A DNA stretch of 64,000 nucleotides, taken from the NCBI GenBank assembly GCA_910586195.1, contig CAJUHO010000003.1, positions 16,259 through 80,258 on the forward strand. Reading direction: 5' to 3'. The DNA comes from an uncultured Bacilli bacterium. Lineage in GTDB: Bacteria; Bacillota_I; Bacilli_A; RF39; UBA660. A program made the position numbers and the translations under genes. This document shows positions 34,650 through 42,766 of the stretch, piece after piece; within the stretch, counting starts at the first letter, position 1; every line of letters begins with the position of its first letter. Under the pieces are notes generated by a model. That model was not told where the DNA came from, did not search any database, and saw nothing but the letters and a program-made list of their open reading frames with translations.

Positions 34650-34665
34650 ATGGAGTGAATTATCT

Positions 34666-35130
34666 ATGTATAATGAGAAGTTTATGAAGGTGGCAATTGA
34701 AGAGGGGAAAAAAGCTTTATTATGCGATGAAGTACCTATAGGTGCTGTTATTGTAAAAGATGATAAAATTATTTCCCAAGCATTTAACAGAAAAAATAAA
34801 AGTAATATAGTAACTAGGCATGCAGAGATCATCGCAATTGAGGAAGCTAATCGTATTTTTAATAATTGGCGTTTGTGTGATTGTGATATATATGTAACTT
34901 TAGAGCCCTGTCCGATGTGCATGAGTGCTATACAGCAAGCTAGAATAGCTAATGTTTATTATGGATTATCAAATAGGAATCAGGAAAATAGAGATATAAT
35001 TAGTGTTATTGCAGGAAAAAGTCATATAAATCCAAGTGTAAATTTATCTGGAGGTTATATGAGCAAGGAAGTATCATTACTAATGACATCTTTTTTTAAG
35101 AAAAGACGAATTATTAGCGATGATAAATGA
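34666..35130 (+). CDS. tadA: tRNA-specific adenosine deaminase TadA
   Basis: A zinc deaminase of 154 residues that turns A34 to inosine in tRNA-Arg(ACG). It has the HAEI motif (His52, Glu54) and PCPMC (Cys82, Cys85). The start at 34666 is chosen because GGAG lies upstream, and an in-frame extension to 34576 would run through the SRP RNA. The end is seven bases short of a stretch of alternating ParB and Noc sites. Confidence 0.95.
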   Translation: MYNEKFMKVAIEEGKKALLCDEVPIGAVIVKDDKIISQAFNRKNKSNIVTRHAEIIAIEEANRIFNNWRLCDCDIYVTLEPCPMCMSAIQQARIANVYYGLSNRNQENRDIISVIAGKSHINPSVNLSGGYMSKEVSLLMTSFFKKRRIISDDK

Positions 35131-35148
35131 AAGTAATTACTTATAAAT

Positions 35149-35164
35149 TATTTCCCGGGAAATA
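35149..35164. other. Noc binding site NBS-1
   Basis: Perfect TATTTCCCGGGAAATA, 19 bases after the tadA stop. The dyad extends to 22 bp (35146-35167). Confidence 0.9.
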
Positions 35165-35222
35165 ATTTTTTTAATTCTATGTCCTTAATTATTTTAATTT
35201 TATGGAGTTTTTGTATTAGAAT

Positions 35223-35230
35223 TATTTCCC
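35223..35230 (+). other. NBS half site
   Basis: TATTTCCC followed by AAAAAAC, so only the left half of the dyad is kept. The same half site with the same flank recurs at 35517-35524, 294 bases on. Confidence 0.5.
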
Positions 35231-35315
35231 AAAAAACAATCGTATTATTTGATTATAATCATATATTTATATTAATATGATTTTCTTTTCTACTGATTAT
35301 AAGTATTGAATTTAA

Positions 35316-35331
35316 TGTTTCACGTGAAACA
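35316..35331. other. parS-1
   Basis: Perfect TGTTTCACGTGAAACA, the Bacillus parS sequence. The dyad continues for 26 bp (35311-35336). Confidence 0.95.
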
Positions 35332-35376
35332 TTAAACCATATAATAAATAAATTAGCATCATAAAATGATAAAAAT

Positions 35377-35392
35377 TATTTCCCGGGAAATA
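35377..35392. other. Noc binding site NBS-2
   Basis: Perfect TATTTCCCGGGAAATA, 61 bp after parS-1 (start to start). Confidence 0.9.
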
Positions 35393-35516
35393 ACTTTTTT
35401 AATTCTATATCTTTAACTGTTTTATATTAAAAGAAGTTAAATATAATAATTTTCTTAATTTTTTTATTTTATGGTGTTTATAAACTTAAAGACACAATGT
35501 ATTTTAATATTAGAAT

Positions 35517-35524
35517 TATTTCCC
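35517..35524 (+). other. NBS half site
   Basis: TATTTCCC followed by an A run; the repeat partner of the half site at 35223. Confidence 0.5.
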
Positions 35525-35608
35525 AAAAACAATCGTATTGTTTAATTATAATCATATATTCATATTAATATGGTTTTCTTTTCTATTGATAATAAGCATC
35601 CAATTTAA

Positions 35609-35624
35609 TGTTTCACGTGAAACA
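35609..35624. other. parS-2
   Basis: Perfect TGTTTCACGTGAAACA, 293 bp after parS-1. Confidence 0.95.
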
Positions 35625-35671
35625 TTAAACTATATTAATAGGTAAATTAGTTTCATAAAACGATAAAAAAT

Positions 35672-35687
35672 TATTTCCCGGGAAATA
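35672..35687. other. Noc binding site NBS-3
   Basis: Perfect TATTTCCCGGGAAATA, 63 bp after parS-2. Confidence 0.9.
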
Positions 35688-35780
35688 ATTTGGTACTTCT
35701 TATATGATTTACTATTGTTTATTATGATTATATTCATATTAGTATGTTATGTTTTTTTTGATAATAAGCATCCAATTTAA

Positions 35781-35796
35781 TGTTTCACGTGAAACA
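35781..35796. other. parS-3
   Basis: Perfect TGTTTCACGTGAAACA, 172 bp after parS-2. Confidence 0.95.
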
Positions 35797-35843
35797 TTGA
35801 ACTATATTAATAGGTAAATTAATTTCATAAAACGATAAAAAAT

Positions 35844-35859
35844 TATTTCCTGGGAAATA
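35844..35859. other. Noc binding site NBS-4, one mismatch
   Basis: TATTTCCTGGGAAATA, with one change that breaks the central dyad; 63 bp after parS-3. Confidence 0.8.
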
Positions 35860-35951
35860 ATTTGGTACTTCTTATGATTTACTATTGTTTATTATGATTA
35901 TATTTATATTAGTATGTTATGTTTTTTATTAATTATAAGCATCTGATTTAA

Positions 35952-35967
35952 TGCTTCATATGAAAGA
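35952..35967. other. Degenerate parS
   Basis: TGCTTCATATGAAAGA has four differences from parS, including both central bases. It occupies the parS position of the fourth repeat unit, 171 bp after parS-3. Confidence 0.7.
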
Positions 35968-36013
35968 TTGAACTGTATTAATAGGTAAATTAGTTTCATA
36001 AAATAATAAAAAT

Positions 36014-36029
36014 TATTTCCCGGGAAATA
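36014..36029. other. Noc binding site NBS-5
   Basis: Perfect TATTTCCCGGGAAATA, 62 bp after the degenerate parS. Confidence 0.9.
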
Positions 36030-36061
36030 ATTTTTGCGTGTTATATCGATGGAATAATTAA

Positions 36062-36077
36062 TGTTTCACGTGAAACA
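36062..36077. other. parS-4
   Basis: Perfect TGTTTCACGTGAAACA, 48 bp after NBS-5, within a longer dyad ending in AATTAT. It lies 120 bp before dnaX. Confidence 0.95.
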
Positions 36078-36196
36078 TTAATTATTTTTTTTAGAGATAT
36101 TAAAAAATATTTTTTTGTTTGAAATAAGTATAATAATTCAAATAAATTGTGATATACTTAATTGGACAAGTTATATAATGTAAGGGGAGTGATTGA

Positions 36197-37891
36197 ATGT
36201 ATCAAGCTTTATATAGAAAATATAGACCATTGTTGTTTTCTGATGTGGTAGGACAAACCTCAATTGTAAAAATATTAAAAAACTCTATTTTAAATAATCA
36301 GGTGGGACATGCCTATTTGTTTTTTGGATCTCGTGGAACTGGAAAAACATCATTGGCTAAAATATTTGCTCGTACTATTAATTGTTCGCATTTGAACAAT
36401 GGTGAAATTTGTTGTGAATGTGATTCCTGTAAAGAAATGATAGGTGAGAAGTCTGTAGATATAATTGAAATTGATGCAGCATCAAATAATGGTGTGGATG
36501 AAATTCGTGAGTTACGGAGTAAGGTGAATTTGGTTCCTAATCAATTGAAATATAAGGTTTATATTATTGATGAGGTTCATATGCTTTCTATAGGTGCGTT
36601 TAATGCATTACTAAAAACATTAGAGGAACCTCCTGAGCATATTGTGTTTGTTTTGGCTACTACTGATCCTCAAAAGGTTCCAGATACTATTAAATCTAGA
36701 TGTCAATGTTTTAATTTTAAACGCATTAGTGATGAACATATTGTTCAAAAGTTGGAAGAAATATGTGATGCTGAAAAGATAAATGTGGAAAAATCGATTT
36801 TACAAAGTATTGCTTCATTTTCAAATGGTGGTATGAGGGATTCACTTAGTTCTTTGGATATGTTATATTCTGCCTGTGGAAAAAATATTACGATGCAGGA
36901 TTATATTGAAATAAATAATTTGATAGATAATAATGAGTTGAAAATCCTTTTGGAGGAAATTTTATCTGGCAATGTGGAAAACTTTTTAAAACATATTGAG
37001 AAAGTTAATTCTTATGGAAAAAATATTGTTCAGATTTTTGAATTGATGCTAAAACAGGGGAGAGATATTTTAGTGAATCATTATGTAAATAATACCTCTT
37101 GTGATTATGATTTGGCTTTGCTAGAAGATTTTGTGTTTTACTTAAATGAGCATTTGTTTGATATTAAGAAGGCATCTAATTCTAGGATATATGTTGAAAT
37201 AATGATTTTGAAATTTATTAATGAAAAAATATTAGATAAGAGTGAAGAACAAATTATTTCCCGGGAAATAATTTGTAAACAAACGTTCGATAATGAGACA
37301 GAAGTTTCAAAAAATGATTTTTTGGAAGAGGAAAAGTCAGAAAATATTTCTATAAGTTTAAAAGAAAACTTTGATAATGATAATTCCTATGATAAAATAG
37401 AAAATGATTTCTTACAAAAGTATAAAAATCTTATGGATATACGTGTAAACAATACTCTTTGTAAAGCGGATAAAAATGTTTTACTGTCTGTAAAGAAAAA
37501 TATGGAAAAGTTAAAGGAGTATGTTTTTGATCAAAAAATCGGATATTTAGTTTGTTCTTTAATGGATGGCACAATTCGTGTTGCTAGTGAGGAAAATATT
37601 TTAATTAGCGTTGAGTATGATTCTATGGTTGATTCTAATATAAAGAACATAGATAAATTAAAGGACGCATTATTTCAGATTACAGGATTGACTCAAAATT
37701 TGGTTTTTATTACAGATGAATGTTGGGTTTCTAAAAAGCAAGAGTATATTCAACGGATGCAAAGTGGCGAGAGTTATCAGTATCTTTCAGAGCCTGAACT
37801 GCCTATTATGCCAGAGAAAGATTGTAAGAAAAATGAATTAGTAGAACATGCCATAGAATTATTTGGTGATATAGTAGAGGAGGAAAAATAG
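36197..37891 (+). CDS. dnaX: DNA polymerase III gamma/tau subunit
   Basis: The clamp-loader ATPase, 564 residues. Walker A is GSRGTGKT (44-51); the zinc module has Cys63, Cys72, Cys75 and Cys78; DEVHML and the SRC sensor (KSRCQCFNFKR) follow. The tail from about 350 is the tau-type extension. The codons for residues 354-358 fall on an exact NBS palindrome (37255-37270). A TAAGGGGAGTG ribosome site precedes the start. It leads the dnaX-ybaB-recR-bofA run. Confidence 0.98.
   Translation: MYQALYRKYRPLLFSDVVGQTSIVKILKNSILNNQVGHAYLFFGSRGTGKTSLAKIFARTINCSHLNNGEICCECDSCKEMIGEKSVDIIEIDAASNNGVDEIRELRSKVNLVPNQLKYKVYIIDEVHMLSIGAFNALLKTLEEPPEHIVFVLATTDPQKVPDTIKSRCQCFNFKRISDEHIVQKLEEICDAEKINVEKSILQSIASFSNGGMRDSLSSLDMLYSACGKNITMQDYIEINNLIDNNELKILLEEILSGNVENFLKHIEKVNSYGKNIVQIFELMLKQGRDILVNHYVNNTSCDYDLALLEDFVFYLNEHLFDIKKASNSRIYVEIMILKFINEKILDKSEEQIISREIICKQTFDNETEVSKNDFLEEEKSENISISLKENFDNDNSYDKIENDFLQKYKNLMDIRVNNTLCKADKNVLLSVKKNMEKLKEYVFDQKIGYLVCSLMDGTIRVASEENILISVEYDSMVDSNIKNIDKLKDALFQITGLTQNLVFITDECWVSKKQEYIQRMQSGESYQYLSEPELPIMPEKDCKKNELVEHAIELFGDIVEEEK
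37255..37270. other. Noc binding site inside dnaX
   Basis: Perfect TATTTCCCGGGAAATA within coding sequence, in a dyad of about 20 bp. It spells Ile-Ser-Arg-Glu-Ile (residues 354-358) at the start of the variable tau tail. CGG and GGG-type triplets are rare in this AT-rich gene, so chance is unlikely. Confidence 0.85.
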
Positions 37892-37896
37892 TTATT

Positions 37897-38193
37897 ATGA
37901 ATATTCAAGCAATGATGAAGCAAGCACAGTCGCTTCAAAAAGAAATGATGAAAGCAAAAGAGGAGATTGATAAAACGGAATTTGTAGGGGAGAGTTCTTT
38001 TGTAAAAATAAAAATAAACGGTAAAAAGGAAGTTTTGAAAATTGAAATAGATAAGCAAGAGACTATAGAAACAGATGATATTGAGATGTTAGAAGATATG
38101 CTAGTTGTTGCTATTAATAATGCTATGAATCAAGTAGACGAAATGACAGAGAAAAAAATGGGAAAATTTGGTAATATCCCAGGATTATTTTAG
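37897..38193 (+). CDS. ybaB: Nucleoid-associated protein YbaB/EbfC
   Basis: A 98-residue DNA-binding dimer of the YbaB/EbfC family. It begins NIQAMMKQAQSLQKEMMKAKEE and ends MGKFGNIPGLF, matching the family's KMGxxxxGLGIPGLF-type C-terminus. It is placed between dnaX and recR, as almost everywhere in Firmicutes. Confidence 0.96.
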   Translation: MNIQAMMKQAQSLQKEMMKAKEEIDKTEFVGESSFVKIKINGKKEVLKIEIDKQETIETDDIEMLEDMLVVAINNAMNQVDEMTEKKMGKFGNIPGLF

Positions 38194-38195
38194 TT

Positions 38196-38792
38196 ATGTA
38201 TCCAGAGAGTCTTCAAGAACTAATACAGGGCTTTAAATATTTGCCAGGAATAGGTGAGAAAACGGCAGAACGTTTAGCTTTTGCTGTTTTAGATTTAGAT
38301 AGTGAACAGGTAGAACTATTTTCCGATAGTATTCAAAAAGTGAAAAGTAAAATTCATGCTTGTAAAGTATGCAATACTTTAACAGAAGATGAGGAGTGCT
38401 CTATTTGTTCTGATGCAAGTCGTAATACTAAAATTTTATGTATTGTTGAGGATGCTAAGAGTGTATTTTTGTTTGAAAAATTAGGTACTTATAAAGGTAT
38501 TTATCATGTCTTAGATGGTTTGATTTCCCCTTTAGATGGTATTAACCCTGAGGATATTGGTATTGATAAACTTATAAAACGTTTAAATACAAAACAGTTT
38601 GAGGAAATTATTTTCGCATTTCGTCCTAGTATAGAGGGAGAGACTACAGCTCTTTATATTAAACAAATTTTAACAGGTTTAAATATAAAAATTACGAAGT
38701 TAGCGAGTGGTGTCCCTATGGGGGCTGATATGGAATATATTGATGCGCTAACTCTTGAAAGAGCATTAAATGATCGGAAAGAAGTAACATAA
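38196..38792 (+). CDS. recR: Recombination protein RecR
   Basis: A 198-residue ring-forming protein that works with RecF and RecO. It has an N-terminal HhH motif (YLPGIGEKTAERLAFAV), a four-Cys zinc finger (CKVCNTLT and CSIC), a TOPRIM segment IVEDAKSVFLFEK and a Walker-B-like region near the end. It begins two bases after the ybaB stop. Confidence 0.97.
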   Translation: MYPESLQELIQGFKYLPGIGEKTAERLAFAVLDLDSEQVELFSDSIQKVKSKIHACKVCNTLTEDEECSICSDASRNTKILCIVEDAKSVFLFEKLGTYKGIYHVLDGLISPLDGINPEDIGIDKLIKRLNTKQFEEIIFAFRPSIEGETTALYIKQILTGLNIKITKLASGVPMGADMEYIDALTLERALNDRKEVT

Positions 38793-38830
38793 TTCCGTTT
38801 CTTTTTCATATTCTTTATTAGGTGATTGAA

Positions 38831-39016
38831 TTGAAGCAAATAATAAAGTATTGTAAAAGAATCATTTTAGGAGCTTTTATTTTATATGGATATAACGTAA
38901 TTGCTTCTAATTTTAATATGATAGTACCAATAAATTTTATTACTGTTGGAATGATTGGACTTTTAGGGGCACCAGCATTGATTGCACTAATATTATTAAA
39001 AATTATGATTATGTGA
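38831..39016 (+). CDS. bofA: BofA-like pro-sigma-K processing inhibitor family protein
   Basis: A 61-residue membrane protein with two hydrophobic segments (about 8-27 and 36-59). The C-terminal part INFITVGMIGLLGAPALIAL matches the BofA core. BofA in Bacillus sits in the outer forespore membrane and holds back SpoIVFB until the engulfed spore signals. The location after recR is the Bacillus location. The start is uncertain: TTG at 38831 is five bases after AGGTGA; GTG at 38822 overlaps that site. Confidence 0.75.
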   Translation: MKQIIKYCKRIILGAFILYGYNVIASNFNMIVPINFITVGMIGLLGAPALIALILLKIMIM

Positions 39017-39023
39017 GGTAGTA

Positions 39024-39863
39024 ATGGAAAAAGAAAAATTAGAAGGAACTATATATGATAGAATTTATAATGCCTTAGATCATAATATGTTATCACATGC
39101 CTATTTGTTTGAAATGGATAATTTGGTACAGGCTAATGATATTATAAAACATATTGCCAAATTGATTCTGTGTTCTAATCGTGGTATTCATGATCAAGAA
39201 GAAAGATGCGAAATTTGTCGTTTAATTGATTTAGATCAATGCACAGATTTGAAAACAGTATATCCAAATGGAAGTATGATAAAAAAGGAACAATTGTTAG
39301 AAATTAAAAAGTTGTATAAAACAACTTCATCGTCGAGGTATCGAATTTATGTTATTTATGAAGCTGAAAAACTAAATGCGTCATCGGCAAATACTATTTT
39401 GAAGTTTTTAGAAGAACCAGAAAAGGGCATTATTGCTTTTTTGGTGGCAAAAAATCGTTATCAAGTATTAGATACTGTCGTTTCTAGGTGCCAAGTTTTA
39501 AATTTTAAGGATATAGATAAAGAATTGCAATTTGATAGTCATATTATTGATTTTATTCAAAAAGTTACTCAAAATAATAGTTTTTATATGGAATTTAAAG
39601 AAATATTAGAAAATTATTTGTCAGATAAAGAAAGTGCTAAACAGTTGTTGGATGCTGTGGAACAATACTTTCATGAGTTATTGATTTATAATGTGGGAAA
39701 TAATTCTCATTTAAAAGATGCAGAAATTTTTGCAAAAATTCCCAAAGATAGTATAATAAGATATATTTCTATTATAGAAGATGAAAAGCAAAAGTTGGTG
39801 TATAATGTCAATTATAAGCTTTGGTTAGATAATTTATTATTGCGTTTTCTGGAGGTGTTATAG
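39024..39863 (+). CDS. holB: DNA polymerase III delta' subunit
   Basis: A clamp-loader subunit of 279 residues. It resembles the DnaX N-terminus but has no Walker A motif, as expected for delta'. Marks are LSHAYLFEM, a CEICRL zinc-type pair with a preceding Cys, YVIYEAEKLNASSANTILKF and VVSRCQVLNF. The tmk and yaaQ-yaaR genes that usually come before holB are absent here. Its stop overlaps the ricT start by one base. Confidence 0.93.
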   Translation: MEKEKLEGTIYDRIYNALDHNMLSHAYLFEMDNLVQANDIIKHIAKLILCSNRGIHDQEERCEICRLIDLDQCTDLKTVYPNGSMIKKEQLLEIKKLYKTTSSSRYRIYVIYEAEKLNASSANTILKFLEEPEKGIIAFLVAKNRYQVLDTVVSRCQVLNFKDIDKELQFDSHIIDFIQKVTQNNSFYMEFKEILENYLSDKESAKQLLDAVEQYFHELLIYNVGNNSHLKDAEIFAKIPKDSIIRYISIIEDEKQKLVYNVNYKLWLDNLLLRFLEVL

Positions 39864-40648
39864 TGATTGATGTAGTTTGTGTTAAATTGGACTCTGATAA
39901 AAATTTAGCTTATTTTTCACCTCAAAATTTAAAAATATATAAGGGACAAGCTGTTATAGTAGAGACTGAAAATGGTATGCAATTAGGTAAGACAATGTCA
40001 GGTGTCTTCAAGGAAGAAGAACAGAATCTTTTGTTGCCGTTAAAAAAAATTCTTCATATTGCAACAGAGGTAGAGATTGAGAAACAAAAAAAATTAAAAA
40101 AGGAAGCCGAGGATGCTTTGCAAATTGCTAAGCGATATGCCAAAGAGTTACAATTAGATATGACCTTTATTGATGCATATTATACATTTGAAAAGAGTCA
40201 ATTGTTTTTCTCCTTTGTCTCTGATAATCGAATTGATTTTAGAGAACTTGCTAAGAAATTAGCACAGAAATATAAAACGAGGATCGAGTTGCGTCAGATT
40301 GGTGTGCGTGATAAGGCAAAACGAGTTGGTGGGTTAGGACCATGTGGATTGTTTTTATGTTGTAATACATTTTTGACAGATTTTAATAGTGTATCTATTA
40401 ATATGGCTAAAAATCAAATGTTGGCACTTAACCCTTCTAAAATCAATGGTGTTTGTGGACGTCTGTTGTGTTGCTTGAATTATGAAAATGAGACCTATAG
40501 TTATTTAAAAAAAGATTTACCTAAAATTGGTACTATTATAAAAACAGAAGAAGGAACAGGAAAGGTAATTGATATTGATATTTTTAGAAAGAGTTATCGT
40601 GTTGATTTTGGAATGAGAGGTATTATAGAGTTTCATAATGAAAAATAA
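39863..40648 (+). CDS. ricT: PSP1 domain protein RicT (YaaT)
   Basis: A 261-residue PSP1 protein. The Cys-rich core PCGLFLCCNTF and GVCGRLLCCLNYE, separated by about 30 residues, provides the ligands for the iron-sulfur cluster of the RicA-RicF-RicT complex. In Bacillus this complex promotes RNase Y-dependent mRNA maturation and phosphorelay signalling to Spo0A. It uses a GTG start with a GGAGGTG site and overlaps holB and yabB at its ends. Confidence 0.93.
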   Translation: MIDVVCVKLDSDKNLAYFSPQNLKIYKGQAVIVETENGMQLGKTMSGVFKEEEQNLLLPLKKILHIATEVEIEKQKKLKKEAEDALQIAKRYAKELQLDMTFIDAYYTFEKSQLFFSFVSDNRIDFRELAKKLAQKYKTRIELRQIGVRDKAKRVGGLGPCGLFLCCNTFLTDFNSVSINMAKNQMLALNPSKINGVCGRLLCCLNYENETYSYLKKDLPKIGTIIKTEEGTGKVIDIDIFRKSYRVDFGMRGIIEFHNEK

Positions 40649-41351
40649 TAAAATGCAAGATTTAGAGTTGTGTAGCATTGTCGGATATGAACACATTAAA
40701 ATTTATCAGCAAAAAGGGTTCTTTAAAATGACAAGTGATTCTTTAGCTTTAGCCAATTTTGTTAAGGTGAATTACAAAGATAAAAATATTATGGATATTG
40801 GTACTGGATTAGCTTGTATTCCTTTAGTTTTAAGTGCTAAATCTAATGCTCATATTACAGCTGTTGAGATTGATAAAAGTGTTGCTGATATTGCGATGAA
40901 GTCTGTGAAATTTAATCACTTAGAAAAACAAATAACTATTGTTAATGAAGATATCAATGATTACGCAAAAAGGAGTCATATTAATAGTTATGATATTATT
41001 GTCTCTAATCCGCCATATTTTTCTTTCGAAAATGGATATTTAAATTCTTCTGAAGTTTTATCAAAGGCGAGGCATGATATCACTTTGGAGTTAGATAGTA
41101 TTTTTTCTATTTCATCTAAATTGTTAAAAGATGGGGGAAAGTTAGTATTAGTTTTTACTGCCACTCGTTTGATAGAAATTATAGATTTATATCATAAATA
41201 TCATTTTACAATTAAACGGTTGCAATTTATTCATGGTGGTATAGGTAAAGGTGCAAAAACCTTTTTAATCGAGGGTAGTAAAAATGGAAAAGAAGGTATG
41301 GTAGTTTCTTTTCCTTTAATTCTAAATATGGAAGGAGATTTTTTTGTATGA
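40638..41351 (+). CDS. tRNA1(Val) adenine-37 N6-methyltransferase-like protein (YabB family)
   Basis: A 237-residue SAM-dependent methyltransferase. The SAM loop reads IMDIGTGLACIPLVL and the base-flipping motif is SNPPYF, typical of N6-adenine enzymes. The E. coli relative TrmN6 methylates A37 of tRNA-Val. In Bacillus yabB lies between yabA and rsmI; yabA, an initiation regulator, is missing here. The ends overlap ricT (11 bases) and rsmI (4 bases). Confidence 0.9.
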   Translation: MKNNKMQDLELCSIVGYEHIKIYQQKGFFKMTSDSLALANFVKVNYKDKNIMDIGTGLACIPLVLSAKSNAHITAVEIDKSVADIAMKSVKFNHLEKQITIVNEDINDYAKRSHINSYDIIVSNPPYFSFENGYLNSSEVLSKARHDITLELDSIFSISSKLLKDGGKLVLVFTATRLIEIIDLYHKYHFTIKRLQFIHGGIGKGAKTFLIEGSKNGKEGMVVSFPLILNMEGDFFV

Positions 41352-42199
41352 GTCAAAAAAGTTATGATAAATCAGCCAGTTTATATTTAATACCAACTCC
41401 CATTGGTAATTTAGAAGATATTACTATGCGTAGTTTGCGTCTTTTAAAAGAAGTGAATTATATTTTATGCGAAGATACAAGAACGACAGGAAACTTATTG
41501 AAAAAGTATGACATTAAAAATCAATTAGTAAGCTGTCATGAATTTAATGAAAATAATGTTAAAAGTCGTGTTATTGCTGATTTGAAAAATGGTAAAAATA
41601 TAGGGTTGGTTACAGATCAAGGAACGCCCATTATTAGTGATCCTGGATATAAGGTTGTACAGGAAGTGATTGCTAATTCTTTAAATGTTATAGCTTTACC
41701 AGGTGCCACTGCCTTTGTTCCTGCTCTTATTACATCTGGAATATCACCTTCTCCATTTTTGTTTTATGGTTTTTTAAATGCCAAATCGTCTAAACAAAAA
41801 AAGGAATTAGAAATGATAAAGAACAATACTGCTACTATGATTTTTTATGAGGCTCCTCACCGTATTCGTGATACTTTAGTGAATATGAGAGAAATTTTAG
41901 GGGAACGTAGAATTAGTTTAAGTAGAGAGATTTCTAAACTTTATGAGGAAATTTATCGTGGAACGATTTCTGATGTTTTAGATGAATTAGACGCTTTAAA
42001 AGGGGAATTTGTACTTGTTGTAGAGGGAAATACGGAAAATCAAAAATATGATCATTTAACTATAGCAGAGCATGTTTGTCTTTATTTAGATGATGGTATG
42101 AATGAAAAGGAAGCAATTAAACTAGTTGCCAAAGAGAGAAATGTCTTGAAGGGATTTGTTTATCAAGAGTATCATAATGTAAAGGGTGTGAAAAAGTGA
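41348..42199 (+). CDS. rsmI: 16S rRNA cytidine-1402 2'-O-methyltransferase RsmI
   Basis: A 283-residue enzyme of the tetrapyrrole-methylase fold that methylates C1402 in the P site of 16S rRNA. Motifs are LYLIPTPIGNLEDIT, CEDTRTTGNLL, DQGTPIISDPG and FYEAPHRI. It overlaps both neighbours by four bases, so it is translated as part of the yabB-rsmI-pth run. Confidence 0.97.
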   Translation: MSQKSYDKSASLYLIPTPIGNLEDITMRSLRLLKEVNYILCEDTRTTGNLLKKYDIKNQLVSCHEFNENNVKSRVIADLKNGKNIGLVTDQGTPIISDPGYKVVQEVIANSLNVIALPGATAFVPALITSGISPSPFLFYGFLNAKSSKQKKELEMIKNNTATMIFYEAPHRIRDTLVNMREILGERRISLSREISKLYEEIYRGTISDVLDELDALKGEFVLVVEGNTENQKYDHLTIAEHVCLYLDDGMNEKEAIKLVAKERNVLKGFVYQEYHNVKGVKK

Positions 42200-42762
42200 A
42201 ATTGGTAGTAGGGTTAGGAAATCCAGGGGATGATTATCTTAATACAAGACATAATACAGGCTTTTATATGCTTGATTTATATTTAGAGTCTAAGGAGTTA
42301 ACGAATTATAAAAGTAAATTTAATGGACTTTATATTATTGCTTCTATAAATGGAGAGAAAGTTATATTTTTAAAGCCACAGTCTTTTATGAATTTATCTG
42401 GTGAAGTTGTTAAAAGATTTATGGATTTTTATAAAATTTCTGTAGATAATGTATTTATTGTTCATGATGATTTAGATATTCCTCTTGGAAGTTTTAAGTT
42501 GAAATCATCTGGTAGTAGTGCAGGTCATAATGGCTTGAAAAATATTGAGTCTCATTTAAAGACACAGGCTTACAAAAGATTGAAGATTGGTATTTCGCAT
42601 GTTGACCGTGCTGAAACTATTGACTATGTACTTGGAAAATTTTCGAAAGATGAGCAGGAAATTTTGGAAAAGTTAAGTATTATTGTTGGTAATTTGTTAG
42701 ACGATTTCTTTAGAATGGATTTTTCTACTTTAATGAATAAATATAATCGAAAGATTGGGTGA
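42196..42762 (+). CDS. pth: Peptidyl-tRNA hydrolase
   Basis: Frees tRNA from peptidyl-tRNA that drops off ribosomes. The 188-residue protein has VGLGNPGDDYLNTRHNTGF with catalytic His19, KPQSFMNLSGE and VHDDLDIPLG. In Bacillus the gene is known as spoVC. The next conserved gene there, fin (yabK), is absent and mfd follows directly. Confidence 0.97.
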   Translation: MKLVVGLGNPGDDYLNTRHNTGFYMLDLYLESKELTNYKSKFNGLYIIASINGEKVIFLKPQSFMNLSGEVVKRFMDFYKISVDNVFIVHDDLDIPLGSFKLKSSGSSAGHNGLKNIESHLKTQAYKRLKIGISHVDRAETIDYVLGKFSKDEQEILEKLSIIVGNLLDDFFRMDFSTLMNKYNRKIG

Positions 42763-42766
42763 TAAT

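Larger units (their letters stand above)
35146..36077. repeat. Interleaved parS/Noc-site tandem array (centromere-like region)
   Basis: A 1.07-kb gene-free interval between tadA and dnaX. It is built from diverged tandem units, two of about 293 bp and then two of about 171 bp, each carrying one parS-like site and one Noc binding site (NBS). There are four exact parS 16-mers, one degenerate parS, four exact NBS 16-mers, one NBS with a single change, and two NBS half sites. Each parS in the repeat units is followed by an NBS 61-63 bp downstream. The remainder is AT-rich and shared among units. No gene, promoter or RNA signature is seen except the dnaX ribosome site at the right end. Confidence 0.93.

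Noticed and set aside
34576..34665. Thirty-codon N-terminal extension of tadA
   Set aside because: It coincides with the SRP RNA and lacks a ribosome site; TadA homology begins at 34666.
35146..36077. CRISPR-like or insertion-sequence-like repeats between tadA and dnaX
   Set aside because: The repeated dyads are exact ParB and Noc sites, the spacing is uneven, there are no cas genes, and no transposase or terminal inverted repeats are present.
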